64,000 nucleotides of DNA from JAPPHA01 sp963662815 (GCA_963662815.2 CAXXWA010000004.1:62001-126000); one strand, 5' to 3'. Counted from the stretch's first letter, positions 43,847-53,197 are shown. Translations and numbers: made by a program. Notes: a model not told the origin generated them from the sequence alone.

Positions 43847-43876
43847 TGATCCGAAACCGCGGATTCGCCGTATATT
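43847..43876 (+). promoter_or_regulatory. Sigma-E-type promoter for rpoE-chrR
   Basis: TGATCC (43847-43852), 18 nt, then TATATT (43871-43876). Same -35 and spacing as the minus-strand promoter 17 bp away, pointing the other way: positive autoregulation of the sigma factor. Transcription would begin about 43883, which rules out ATG 43882 as start codon and supports GTG 43978. Confidence 0.65.
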
Positions 43877-43977
43877 CGAACATGGGAGGCACCAGGAACG
43901 TGATCGGCTTTCCGCGCAACGGCCCCGTCCGGGTTTCGACGGGAGGGATTCCCGCCGGTTCAGCGGCAGGAGATGCT

Positions 43978-44562
43978 GTGCGCGGGCCGGATCGGCTTGC
44001 CGGCGAACTTGACGAAATGTCGGCCCGACTGCTTGAAGTGGCGGAAAGGGGCGACCCTGCGGCATTTGCCGCCCTCTATCGCCATTTCGGCCCTCGGGTT
44101 CGGGCCTATCTCCTGCGCGCCGGGGGCGACATCGGCAGGGTCGACGACATTCTTCAGGAAACCTTTTCGGCCGTCTGGCGCAAGGCTGGCCAGTACGACA
44201 GCAGGCGCGCTTCTGCAGCAACCTGGATCTTCGCCATCGCGCGAAATCGGCGGATCGATGCCTTCCGCCGCGACCGGCGACCGGAATTCGACCCCGAAGA
44301 CCCGGCTTTCAGGCCCGGCCCCCCTCCGGCCGGCGAGGAGGCGCTCGCGACGCGGGAGCGGGCTGAAGCCGTCCGGGCAGCCCTTGCCGCGCTCAGCGAA
44401 GAACAGCGCGAGGTCCTTCGTCTGTCGTTTTTCGAAGGCGAATCCTATGCGGCGATCGCGGTCAGGTTGGGTATTCCCCTCGGCACGGCGAAATCACGAG
44501 CCCGCTTGGCGTTCGACCGCCTGCGCGCTGAACTCGGGGCGCAGAGGGAGGGACTGCGATGA
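43978..44562 (+). CDS. rpoE: ECF sigma factor RpoE (ECF11 type, partner of ChrR)
   Basis: About 194 residues. Region 2 AAFAALYRHFGPRVRAYLLRAG...VDDILQETFSAVWRKAGQYD and SAATWIFAIARNRRIDAFRR; region 4 ALSEEQREVLRLSFFEGESYAAIAVRLGIPLGTAKSRARLAFDRLR. GTG 43978 has AGGAG five bases upstream; ATG 44017 is a second option. Pairing with a ChrR anti-sigma marks it as the sigma factor answering singlet oxygen in photosynthetic and related alphaproteobacteria. Confidence 0.9.
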   Translation: MRGPDRLAGELDEMSARLLEVAERGDPAAFAALYRHFGPRVRAYLLRAGGDIGRVDDILQETFSAVWRKAGQYDSRRASAATWIFAIARNRRIDAFRRDRRPEFDPEDPAFRPGPPPAGEEALATRERAEAVRAALAALSEEQREVLRLSFFEGESYAAIAVRLGIPLGTAKSRARLAFDRLRAELGAQREGLR

Positions 44563-45218
44563 GCAAGGACAAGCACGTCGGCGACGATTTGCTGCTCGCC
44601 TACGGCGCGGGAACGCTCGACGAGGCGACTTCGCTGCTCGTCGCAACGCATCTCGCGCTTTGCCCGGCGTGCCGAGCCGATCTCGTCCTGGCCGAGGCCA
44701 TCGGCGGTGCGCTGATCGACAGCGCGGAGGCTGATCTCTTGCCGGACGCGACTGCGCCGGATGCCGTTTTCGGAGATGAAGCGGGTTCGCGGGGCTCTGC
44801 CGTAGCGCACGCTCCCCCTGCGCCGTCCGGTTCGTTCGTGCTGCCGCAGCCCTTGCGAGCGTATGCCGGCGGAGATGCCGGCGAACTGCGGTGGCGCGCG
44901 GTGGGCGGCGGGATCAGGCAGTTTCCCCTGACAACGCAGGGCGAGGGCGCGGTTGCGCGGCTGCTGTCCATTCCGGCCGGAAAGGCGGTCCCGGATCATG
45001 GCCACCGCGGATTCGAGGCGACGATGGTTCTGGCCGGGGCGTTTTTCGACCGGGGGGCATGGTACCGGCGAGGCGACGTCGCGATCGCAGACGCGTCCGT
45101 AGTGCATCGGCCTGTTGCCGGACCGGAAGAGGATTGCATCTGTCTCGCCGTGACGGACGCGCGGCTGCAATTCCTCAGTCCGATCCCCCGTCTGCTCCAG
45201 CCCTTTCACGGAATCTAG
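44559..45218 (+). CDS. chrR: Zinc anti-sigma factor ChrR
   Basis: 219 residues. N-terminal zinc domain ligands H6, H31, C35 and C38 lie at exactly the positions described for R. sphaeroides ChrR. The C-terminal cupin has H147, H149, E153 and H183, the second metal site, with the same spacing. The N-domain holds RpoE inactive; the cupin is needed for release by singlet oxygen. ATG overlaps the rpoE stop (ATGA). Confidence 0.93.
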   Translation: MSKDKHVGDDLLLAYGAGTLDEATSLLVATHLALCPACRADLVLAEAIGGALIDSAEADLLPDATAPDAVFGDEAGSRGSAVAHAPPAPSGSFVLPQPLRAYAGGDAGELRWRAVGGGIRQFPLTTQGEGAVARLLSIPAGKAVPDHGHRGFEATMVLAGAFFDRGAWYRRGDVAIADASVVHRPVAGPEEDCICLAVTDARLQFLSPIPRLLQPFHGI

Positions 45219-45512
45219 CGCAGCAGGGATCCCTGGCTCCGGTGCCGTGAATTGACGGCCGCGTTTCCCGGACGACAGGCCGAAACCGCGCCAACCGTCC
45301 GGCCGGAGCCGCCTTGAGTTCGGAGGCAAGCAGTCGGGGATCAATCGGAAAAACCGGATCGCGCCGGGCGGTGTCCTCCCGGAACCGAATTCCGAAATCG
45401 ATACTGCGCTCCGACAACCGGGAAAGTGCCTTCCCGGCAAGGCCCCGCGACCAGGCACGCAAAGTCGTCACCTCTCGGCGCTGAAGCCCGGTCGAAGGGG
45501 AAGAAGGGAGTT
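45219..45512. other. Intergenic region, no gene seen
   Basis: About 290 bp between the convergent chrR and binding-protein genes. No convincing frame or RNA structure before the hairpin at 45513. Confidence 0.4.
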
Positions 45513-45537
45513 CCGGGGCGGGGGTGTTCCGCCCCGG
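45513..45537 (-). terminator. Hairpin terminator between convergent genes
   Basis: CCGGGGCGG and CCGCCCCGG pair over 9 bp with a 7-nt loop, 27 nt past the stop of the binding-protein gene. On the plus strand CTTT follows. It could end both converging transcripts. Confidence 0.6.
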
Positions 45538-45564
45538 CTTTGCGTTGGGTGCTGCGTTCTGCGT

Positions 45565-46845
45565 TCAGTTTGCGGGGACCCAGCTGGGCACGGCGAACTC
45601 TCCGGTTGCGTACTTCTCGGGATAGACCACCGCCGCCGTTCCGTCCTCGTACCACTGGATGACGACCATCGAGGGCGAGCCGTCGTCGAAGGGCTCGGTG
45701 ATGTCGAAGCGGGCGTTGTGCGGGTAGGTGCGCCCGGTGCGCGGCTCGACCTCGTCGTTGCCCCAGAAGCCGTAGCGCAGCCAGAGCTCGCCGTCCTTCT
45801 CGAGGACCAGGTCCTGCCTCTCCATCGCCGGAACCCAGGCGTCGAGCCCGAAGCCGCCGGCCTCCTCGGCGGCGGCCATGGCCTGCTTCAGCCCGTGGTA
45901 GGCGTTGTAGCCGTTGAAGTGCGGAACCCTCGGGCGGCTGTCGTAGCGGGCCTGGTAGGTCGCCAGGAAGCCGGCGCTGACCGGGTCGAGCGCGAACCCC
46001 ACGGACGGCACCGGCGACAGCGTCGAGATGCCGCCGCCCGCGCCGCCGGTGTCCTCCCAGAACTCCTGGCCGAGCGCCGCCACGTTCACCCCGGTCATGC
46101 CCATGGGAACCTGGAGCTTGACGTACTGCGACGACACCACCTGGGAGTTGACCGAGGAGACCAGGTAGATGAAGTCGGCCCCGGAGCCCTCGGCCCGCGC
46201 GAAGATCGGGGCGAAGTCGTTGGTGGCGACGTCGTAGGTGATGATCTCCGCCACCTCGATGCCGGCCACCGGGGCGAGGGCGTCGGTCACCAGCCCGGTG
46301 ATCGCCCCGCCGAAGGCGGTGTCCTCGGCGAGGATCACCACCGACTCCCAGCCCATCCGGTCCTTGAGGACGTCCTTGCCGAAGTCGATGTAGAGCGTCG
46401 CCAGCGCCTCGTCCGAGGCGATGTTCATGAAGTAGGGGCGCATCGAGTCGTAGTCCTCGACGATCATGTCGATGATCCCGATGTAGCTCGTCCAGGTGTC
46501 GAGCGTCGGGATCTGGTACTCCTGCATGCGCGGCAGCCAGCCGAGCGAGACGTCGTCGATCGAGCCGGAGACGATGAAGTCGACCTCCTCGGTCTCCGCC
46601 AGGTACTCGTAGGCCTTGACCCCCTCGGTCACGTCCTCCCCGGTGTCGGCCGTCACCAGCACGAGCTCCCGGCCGAGAACCCCGCCCGCCGCGTTCAGCT
46701 CGTCGACCGCGATCTCGGCGCCGCGCAGCGTCGACAGCCCGGTGTCGGAGCTGAGCGAGCCGATGAAGCCGACCTTGATCTCGGCGCCGGCGGAGCCCGC
46801 CGCCGCGGCAAGCGCGGACGCAAGAAGACAGTTTCGGAAATGCAT
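45565..46845 (-). CDS. Amino-acid/urea-type ABC substrate-binding protein
   Basis: 426 residues with a signal peptide (MHFRNCLLASALAAAAGSAGA). Mature start EIKVGFIGSLSSDTGLSTLRGAEIAVDELNAAGGVLGRELVLV is the LivK/UrtA class I binding-protein opening, and EDTAFGGAITGLV and RAEGSGADFIYLV follow. ATG 46845 has GGAGG 7 bases upstream. No permease or ATPase genes adjoin, so it is an orphan receptor here. An operator-like palindrome (46895-46909) identical to the one before glxB lies 50 bp upstream, tying it to that regulon. Confidence 0.9.
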   Translation of the reverse strand: MHFRNCLLASALAAAAGSAGAEIKVGFIGSLSSDTGLSTLRGAEIAVDELNAAGGVLGRELVLVTADTGEDVTEGVKAYEYLAETEEVDFIVSGSIDDVSLGWLPRMQEYQIPTLDTWTSYIGIIDMIVEDYDSMRPYFMNIASDEALATLYIDFGKDVLKDRMGWESVVILAEDTAFGGAITGLVTDALAPVAGIEVAEIITYDVATNDFAPIFARAEGSGADFIYLVSSVNSQVVSSQYVKLQVPMGMTGVNVAALGQEFWEDTGGAGGGISTLSPVPSVGFALDPVSAGFLATYQARYDSRPRVPHFNGYNAYHGLKQAMAAAEEAGGFGLDAWVPAMERQDLVLEKDGELWLRYGFWGNDEVEPRTGRTYPHNARFDITEPFDDGSPSMVVIQWYEDGTAAVVYPEKYATGEFAVPSWVPAN

Positions 46846-46894
46846 GTTCAAACCTCCCTTGAAAGCCGGCGCGGCCGAAGACCGCCGCGCATCC

Positions 46895-46909
46895 TGTATA
46901 CTGTATACA
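46895..46909. promoter_or_regulatory. GntR-type operator, site 1
   Basis: TGTATACTGTATACA, a perfect 7-1-7 palindrome upstream of the binding-protein gene. The same 15 bp, with matching flanks on both sides, recur at 51530-51544. Likely target of the GntR regulator encoded at 50763-51428. Confidence 0.7.
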
Positions 46910-47326
46910 AAACCAACATTGCACCCACGCTGTCAAACGGAATCGTCGACAACCGCGTGACCTCGACGGCGGCGAACCCGGATTGGCGCTCGGTCGTGGT
47001 GCGCTCCCTCATGTGCACGCGGCGATTTGGCGATCATCGGCATTCCATGTTCCCTGCGACGTCAATCTCGACTTTTAGAATTCCCTGCATGCGGCCAAAA
47101 CAGGCCAGTTCGGTGATACGCGATCCGGAACGCGTACAATGTGCCGTTTGAACGCAGAAAGAGTACGATTTCCAGCCCGGTTACTGGCACGCTGATCTGA
47201 TTGAGCGACAGGTTTTGCGGCAGGCCGAACTGCAAGGCTTGCGGGGACATCTTCAACAATGCGTTTTGCCCGGTAGAACTCAATCGTGCGAGCCAAAAGC
47301 GGAGAATGGATTTGGTGGCAGGACAA
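46910..47326. other. Intergenic region, no gene seen
   Basis: About 400 bp with lower G+C than the neighbours. It probably contains the promoter of the old ATPase/DUF4276 module; no complete frame or family match found. Confidence 0.4.
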
Positions 47327-48039
47327 ATGTCAAAGCTCAATTCGATAACGATCCGCTGCTACCGCTCACTCAAGGATGCAACGCTGGAGCTTCGTCCACT
47401 CAATGTGATGATTGGTGCCAACGGCTCCGGGAAGAGCAACTTTGTTTCGTTCTTCAAAATGCTGAACGAATTGATGGCAAGTCGTCTTCAGCAATACGCG
47501 GCGTCGACCGGTCGCGCCGCCTCAAACCTGCATTTTGGCCCGAAGGTTACGCCGCAACTGGAGGCGACGCTCGCATTCGAGACATATTCGGGCGATATCG
47601 ACACATACTATATTCGACTCGCCCATGCCGCGGGAGATCGGTTGATATTCACCGAGGAATGTCTGTCAATTCACAAACCCGGCTTCCCGAATGCGAAAGA
47701 CGAGCAACTTCGGTCAGGTCACGGCGAAACGCTGATCGAAACAGGGGCGGAAAGCTACGGCATCATAGTCAAGACCGCGCAAGTGGTTCGACACTTGCTC
47801 AACAATTGCCGGGTTTTCAATTCCACGACACGAGCACGGAGGCCGGAGTTTGCAATTTCGGATACGTAGGGAACAACAATCCGCTCATGCCGGACGCCAG
47901 AAACCTCGCGGCTGTCCTTTTTCGATTGGAGTCGGAGAATCGGGACGCCTATGACAGGATCGTCGATACAATTCAGCAGATAGCTCCGTTCTTTGTTGGC
48001 TTCGCGCTGGAGCCGTCCGGTCGGGGAAAACGGAAATAA
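47327..48039 (+). pseudogene. AAA/ABC-type ATPase (COG4637-like), frameshifted and 3'-truncated
   Basis: MSKLNSITIRCYRSLKDATLELRPLNVMIGANGSGKSN opens like AAA_21/OLD-type ATPases, with Walker A GANGSGKSN. At about 47812 a base is missing: RVF should continue QFHDTSTEAGV (next frame) through NNPLMPDARNLAAVLFRLE and IAPFFVGFALEP. The gene then stops at the IS30 left end. The signature, Walker B and D-loop half (about 150 residues) is gone. Its partner DUF4276 gene lies on the far side of the IS. Such ATPase + TOPRIM-like pairs are typical anti-phage modules. Confidence 0.82.
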
Positions 48040-49327
48040 TGCCCCCCGTGCCACTCTGAAGTGCAACACCAGAGGTGGTGGCGACCTGCGTCCTTCGGCG
48101 CAGGATGTTGCAAATCGGCCAGATGGCGGCGACAGTCCCTGTGATGAAGCATGGAGGCTGTCATGCCGAGCGGCTACCACCACCTGACCCATGGCGAACG
48201 ATGCCGGACATGCGCGCTGAGGAAAAGCGGACTGTCCGACTTGGCCATTGCCCGGCAGATCGGCCGGGACCGGACGACTGTCCGGCGCGAGATCCGGCGC
48301 AACGGCGGCGGCCGCGGCTACAGGCACGGGCAGGCGCAGGCAAAGGCCTCGGCGCGGCGCGGCGCGGCGTCGTCCGTTGCCAGGAAGATGACGCCGGAGC
48401 GGTGGACGACGGCGGAGGACAGGCTGGCGGAGGGCTGGAGCCCGGACCGGACCGCCGGCCGCTTCCGCAAGGAGGGCATCCCCATGGCGGGCCGGGAATG
48501 GATATGCCAGCACGTCCGCGCCGACCGGAAGGCCGGGGGCCGGCTCTTCCTTTTCCTGCGGCGCCGCGGGAAGAAGCCGAACTGGAAGGGCGGGCGCCAC
48601 TCGGGCCGGGGCCGCATCCCGGACCGCACGGACATCTCCGAGCGCCCGGAGATCGTGGAGGCGAAGGAGCGGATCGGCGACTGGGAGGCGGACACGATCG
48701 TCGGCAAGGGCCGCAGCGGCGCGCTGGCGTGCTGGCGGACCGGGCGTCGAACTGCACGCTTCTTCAGAGGGTTGGCAGGAAGACGGCGGCCGCGGTGGGC
48801 GCCGCGCTGCTCGAGATGCTGCTGCCGCTCGCCGCCCTGGCCCACGCGGTCACCGCGGACAACGGCAAGGAGTTCGCGGGGCACGCCTGGGTGGCGCGGG
48901 CGCTCGGGGCCGGGTTCCTCTTCGCGACGCCGTGCCACTCGTGGGAACGGGGCCTGAACGAGCACGCGAACGGCCTGGTGCGGGGATGCCTTTCCAGGGA
49001 CACCGACTCGGGAAGATCACAGACGCGGAGGCGAGGCGGTCCAGGACCGGACGGACGCGCGTCCGAGGAAGGCGCTCGGCTACATGACACCGGCCGAGGC
49101 GTTCCGGAAGGCGCGGCCTCCCTGACCGCAGACGCCCCCTGGGCGCGGCTTGCACCGTCCGGAGAGCGCGGCTACGCTGCGTTTCGACGGGACTTCAGCC
49201 GCCTCGGGCCCGGATCTCGGGTGCCCGGGGGCATGGATTCACCATCACAGGGCCATCTTCGGCACCCGAGCTGCGCGCTCGCAGCGGAAGTGGCCGGTGT
49301 TGCACTTCGGAGTGGAAGTGGGGACAT
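48039..49327 (+). mobile_element. IS30-family insertion sequence (degenerate)
   Basis: 1289 bp with 32-bp inverted ends, 27 matching: left 48039-48070 (ends GAAGTGCAACACC) and right 49296-49327. It carries an IS30-type transposase pseudogene. No clear target duplication: the flanks are different parts of the broken defence module, which suggests a deletion at the IS edge after insertion. Confidence 0.85.
48163..49125 (+). pseudogene. IS30-family transposase, several frameshifts
   Basis: Starts MPSGYHHLTHGERCRTCALRKSGLSDLAIARQIGRDRTTVRREIRRN (IS30 HTH) and runs to ERIGDWEADTIVGKGRSGALA with the first DDE aspartates; then shifts frame to ...VTADNGKEFAGHAWVARALGAGFLFATPCHSWERGLNEHANGLVRG (second D and final E), and shifts again to KITDAEA and VQDRTDARPRKALGYMTPAEAFRKARPP. 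At least three frame changes, so inactive. Confidence 0.88.
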
Positions 49328-49345
49328 CATTGGGGGCGGACCGCA

Positions 49346-50056
49346 CTGATAGCCCGCCTGCATCTCTTCGCGGAGGGCCGGAGCGAACAGTCTTTTGCGG
49401 ACATTGTGCTGAAGCCTCATTTGGCTAGTCATCAGGTTTATATGCACAAGCCTGTATTAATTGCGAATTCACACAAGAAGAATGTAACTCGCCGGGGCGG
49501 TGGAGGGGACTTTGCCGCGATGCAGAAGGACATTCGCCGCCTCCTGAGCCAGGATCGAGGAAGTGACGTATTCTTTACATCGATGATTGATCTCTATGCT
49601 CTGCGCAAAGAATTTCCCGGAACAGTCGAAGCGGGGAATCTCTCGGCCAAACCGTACTGTCGAGTGCGCGCGCTGGAGCAGTCATGGGCCAAAAAAACGG
49701 GGGATCATAGGTTTATCCCTCATATCCAGCTTCATGAATGCGAAGCATACTTGTTCGCAAACATATCGATTCTTTCGGACTACTATCCAGACGACAGGCG
49801 TGCCATTGAGAAGCTTGCGAAATTGCGCGAGAAGACCGAACCGGAACTGATCGACAACGGGCCTGGCACCGCGCCATCGAAGCGAATTGCCAAATGCATT
49901 CCTCGTTATGCGAGTGACAAGGCGACGGTCGGAGTACAGGCGGCCGTACGAATCGGGTTGGCGAAGATTCGGCAAGAGTGCCGGCATTTTTCCGAATGGT
50001 TGGAGAGACTTGAAAGCCTCGGCACGCAAAGGGAGGCGCGCCCTGCAGTAGATTGA
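49346..50056 (+). pseudogene. DUF4276 family protein (TOPRIM-like), 5' end lost at the IS30 edge
   Basis: The open frame begins inside the family's usual N-terminus: RLHLFAEGRSEQSFADIVLKPHLASHQVYM, with the glutamate of the TOPRIM-like first strand, then DVFFTSMIDLYALRKEFPG and FIPHIQLHECEAYLFAN, all DUF4276 landmarks, and a C-terminal ASDKATVGVQAAVRIGLAKIRQECRHFSEWLERL. The native start codon appears to have been removed with the IS-side deletion; GTG 49406 is the first ordinary start and would miss the conserved opening. Partner of the broken ATPase 47327-48039. Confidence 0.8.
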
Positions 50057-50762
50057 AGGAGCAGCGGTTGTCGGCGGCTGTTGGCAAGTGCAGGTTCTTC
50101 AATCTCTCCCGTAGCCGCGATTCCTCGCGCCCGCTACTCAGGCGTCGTGTTCACGAACGGGGTCTTGCATTCGCACACGCAAGGCTCTCGGTTGTCGGTT
50201 CAAGGTTTGACAGGCCAAGGCCATGCCACGAAAGTCGTGTGCAGGTGCAGGCCAGCGTCCTGAACGGCCACCTTCTGCGGTAGGCCGGCCCGGAGCTTTC
50301 GCAGCTTTCGCGGGTCGCGAAGCTCAGGTCCGTGCCGTCCCGGATCAGAATCGACAGCGTTTGGTCCTGCATTCGCCAAGGCGCAGTTCAGGTGCTCGAT
50401 CATCCCATAACGCCACTTCACGGCCACGTCGTGGCAGGCTGCCCGCCACCACGAACGTCCGAATCGGTGCCCGTGCCAAGTCTCCTCGCTCGTCGCCAAG
50501 CGTTGCGTAAGCCGTTTTTTTCGTCAAGCGGCGGCGAGCAGAATTCGGCAGCCGCCCGGGTCCCACAATCAAGGCCGCACCGGGCATCATTCCGGCTTCC
50601 AAAATAAAGTCGTTGCGTCCAACGCCGCCGATCAATTCCCCGGCGGTGGACAAGACCGCACTTCCTCGATGGCCCGGACCACGGCCCCGGTTCTCCGGGC
50701 GAAAACCTCTCGGCAGCGCATTCGTCTTCCGCGCCCTGGTTCGACAGGCGCGCATCAACGCG
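50057..50762. other. No convincing gene (700 bp)
   Basis: Frames on both strands are short, arginine-rich and unlike any family I know. Given the decayed neighbour, this is probably eroded accessory DNA. Confidence 0.4.
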
Positions 50763-51428
50763 TCACTGCGCTGCGCGCAGCCCCTGCAACTGCAGCTCGA
50801 AACCGTCCTGGATATGCTGCGTGAACACTTCGAGCGCCTGAGTGCGATCTCCGCGTTCTATCACGTCGACCAGCTCCATGTGAGCGCCGAGCGACCTCGA
50901 CAGGTCAACGTTCTCGATGGAGGCGAAGAGCGGAAAGACCATCGCCTTGCCCCAGATCATGTCGAACATTTCCAGAAGGAACCGGTTGCCGGCACGTTCG
51001 ACGAAGGCGCGGTGAATGTTGCGATTGGCCTCGAAGTAGCCCCGCGCCGAACGATCCTGCAGATCTTCTTCGCGTTCGATAAGATGGCGAAGCGCACTCC
51101 AGTCATCCGGATCCTGGCGTACGGCCAGAATCCGCGCTGCCTGCCCTTCAACCGCGGCACGCGCCTGATAGAGTTCCTTCACTTCCGAGTCGCTCAACTG
51201 GTAGAGGCGGAAGCTGCCGCGACTCGAGACCTCAAGCACGCCCTCCTTTTCAAGGCGCAATAGCGCCTCGCGCACCGGCGTCCGGCTGATGTTCATCTCG
51301 GCTGCCAGCTTTTCCTGTACGAGCCGATCCTCGGGGCCGATTTCGCGCCGCATGATCGCGTCGATCAGTTCGTCGTAGACCTCGTCCGCGAGACGGCGTC
51401 GGTCGGGTCGGATCGATTTGAGGGGCAT
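50763..51428 (-). CDS. GntR-family (FCD) regulator of the glxBCD-type genes
   Basis: 221 residues. Winged helix LADEVYDELIDAIMRREIGPEDRLVQEKLAAEMNISRTPVREALLRLEKEGVLEVSSRGSF, FCD domain with YQARAAVEGQAARIL, NRNIHRAFVERAGN and HMELVDVIERGD (metal-binding His/Asp). Divergent from glxB; two palindromic sites lie between them. The tyrosine- and arginine-rich recognition helix SRTPVREALLRLE is that of FadR-type regulators. Ligand unknown, likely an amino acid derivative. Confidence 0.9.
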   Translation of the reverse strand: MPLKSIRPDRRRLADEVYDELIDAIMRREIGPEDRLVQEKLAAEMNISRTPVREALLRLEKEGVLEVSSRGSFRLYQLSDSEVKELYQARAAVEGQAARILAVRQDPDDWSALRHLIEREEDLQDRSARGYFEANRNIHRAFVERAGNRFLLEMFDMIWGKAMVFPLFASIENVDLSRSLGAHMELVDVIERGDRTQALEVFTQHIQDGFELQLQGLRAAQ

Positions 51429-51464
51429 CTAAGGGGCGCCTTTCGCAGTCCTCGATCGTACTTT

Positions 51465-51479
51465 TGAATACCGTATCCC
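51465..51479. promoter_or_regulatory. Degenerate GntR site in the gntR-glxB intergenic region
   Basis: TGAATACCGTATCCC matches the 15-bp palindrome at 10 or 11 positions with the same 7-1-7 spacing, 37 bp upstream of the gntR start; possible autoregulatory site. Confidence 0.4.
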
Positions 51480-51529
51480 GAAATACAGGCCACGGCCATT
51501 GTGAATTGTCCTTGCCTGTCCCTGCATCC

Positions 51530-51544
51530 TGTATACTGTATACA
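51530..51544. promoter_or_regulatory. GntR-type operator, site 2
   Basis: TGTATACTGTATACA, identical to site 1 at 46895, ending 20 bp before the glxB ATG. It would overlap the ribosome-loading region or transcription start of the glxBCD operon. Confidence 0.7.
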
Positions 51545-51563
51545 AAAACGGGAGGCCGAAGCC

Positions 51564-52508
51564 ATGTGTGGAATCGCCGGACGCATACTGCCCTCACTCG
51601 GGACCGTCGGCCGGGATCTGGTCAAGCTCATGTCCGCCCAGGAGCATCGCGGCGCCGACAGCACCGGATTTGCCATATACGGACCGCACCGTGATCATGG
51701 ATACGTGCTGCGCGGCATGGGATTCGACAGAACCCGAGCCGACTCGGACGTCGACGACCTGACGCGGTTGCTGCGCGACCACGGCGCCGATCACCTCAGC
51801 GACCCGCGGATCCTCGCCGACGAAAGCCGTCACTACTGCTTCCGCATGGAGATCAGCGATCCGAAAGACCTGCGGGCTTGGATCGCCGACGCCGACAGCC
51901 TGACCGACCGGATCGAGGTGCAGAGCTGCGGCCGGAGCCTCGAGATAATCAAGGACGTCGGCAGCGCCGAAGCAGTTGCCGACAAGCATGGAATACGCGA
52001 AATGATCGGCACCCACGGTCTCGGTCACGCGCGGCTTGCGACCGAGAGCGACGTGCATCCGAACGCCTCGCACCCCTTCTGGGCACGTCCCTTCTCGGAT
52101 GTCGCCATCGTGCACAACGGGCAGATCACCGACTACTTCACCTGGCGCGGCAGGCTGGAGAGGCAGGGCTATCGCTTCCTGACGGAGAACGACAGCGAAC
52201 TGATCGCGGTCTGGGTCAGCGACCGGATCAAGGCTGGCCTGGCGATGGAAGAGGCATTGAAGCAGTCCATCACATCGATTGACGGCGTTTTCACCTACAT
52301 GATCGCCAATGTCGGCGGAATCGGCTTCGCCAAGGACCGGTTTGCGATGAAGCCGCTGGTCGTCATCGACAGGAAGGGCGACCTGGCCATGGCCACGGAG
52401 GAACAGGCCATCCGCCATATCTTCCCCGACGGCTGGGACGTGGTCAACTGGGATGGACCGGGCCTTCACGGAATCTGGAACGTGGGCAACAGGAGCATGG
52501 CGGCATGA
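51564..52508 (+). CDS. glxB: Class II glutamine amidotransferase, GlxB/MgsA-like
   Basis: 314 residues starting MCGIAGRI, so Cys is the N-terminal nucleophile after Met removal. HRGADSTGFAIYG, HARLATES...NASHPFWARPFSDVAIVHNGQI and NDSELIAVW are the Ntn-glutaminase blocks. It releases ammonia from glutamine for the partner GlxD-like synthase. ATG 51564 follows GGGAGG. First gene of a three-gene overlapping operon behind the shared GntR operator. Confidence 0.87.
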   Translation: MCGIAGRILPSLGTVGRDLVKLMSAQEHRGADSTGFAIYGPHRDHGYVLRGMGFDRTRADSDVDDLTRLLRDHGADHLSDPRILADESRHYCFRMEISDPKDLRAWIADADSLTDRIEVQSCGRSLEIIKDVGSAEAVADKHGIREMIGTHGLGHARLATESDVHPNASHPFWARPFSDVAIVHNGQITDYFTWRGRLERQGYRFLTENDSELIAVWVSDRIKAGLAMEEALKQSITSIDGVFTYMIANVGGIGFAKDRFAMKPLVVIDRKGDLAMATEEQAIRHIFPDGWDVVNWDGPGLHGIWNVGNRSMAA

Positions 52509-53197
52509 ACGAGCATGTCGTCGAGGTCGGTCAGCGCCACATCCGGGCCGTCAACGAGGAAATCCAGGAAGCTGCATCCCGCGGCGAAAGGATTCGCGTG
52601 GTCGACACGCTGAGCCGGCACAATCTCGGGATCGGGCTGCCGCCGGGCGCCGAGGTGCGTTTCGAGGGTTCGGTCGGCTACTATTGCGGCGGATTGAACA
52701 CCGGTGCCACAATCGAGATCGAACACAACGCCGGCTGGGCCCTCGGCGAGGGCATGTCAGAGGGTCTGATCACCTGCGGCGGGTATGCGGGCATGTCCTG
52801 CGGCGCCGCGATGAACGGCGGCACGATCCACGTCAAGGGCGATGCCGGCCCGCGTTGCGGCGTGGCGATGAAGGGCGGCAACATCGTGGTCGAAGGAAGG
52901 ATCGGGTATCAATCGGGCTTCATGGCGCATGACGGCAGGATCATCGCTCTGGGAGGCGCGGGCGACAGCTGCGCGGACGCGCTCTGGGCCGGCGAAGTCT
53001 GGGTCGCCGGAGAAGTCGACAGCTGCGGCGTCGATGTGATCGTCGCGGAACCCGCAGCCGAAGAGGTCGCAGAGGTGGAGGCGATCCTGTCCCCGCTCGG
53101 CCTCGGGGACAGCACGCGCGACTGGCGCAAGATGATCGCCGCCCAGAGACTCTGGTATTTCGAATCGAGGGATGCAAGCGCATGGCTGATGATCTGA
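52505..53197 (+). CDS. glxC: GXGXG-domain protein, GlxC/MgsB-like
   Basis: 230 residues: repeated beta-helix turns with glycine pairs (VRFEGSVGYYCGGLNTGATIEIEHNAGWALGEGMSEG, GGTIHVKGDAGPRCGVAMKGGNIVVEGRIGYQSGFMAHDG), i.e. the glutamate-synthase alpha-subunit C-terminal domain as a separate protein. It structures the ammonia channel between the other two subunits. ATGA overlap with glxB. Confidence 0.9.
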   Translation: MNEHVVEVGQRHIRAVNEEIQEAASRGERIRVVDTLSRHNLGIGLPPGAEVRFEGSVGYYCGGLNTGATIEIEHNAGWALGEGMSEGLITCGGYAGMSCGAAMNGGTIHVKGDAGPRCGVAMKGGNIVVEGRIGYQSGFMAHDGRIIALGGAGDSCADALWAGEVWVAGEVDSCGVDVIVAEPAAEEVAEVEAILSPLGLGDSTRDWRKMIAAQRLWYFESRDASAWLMI

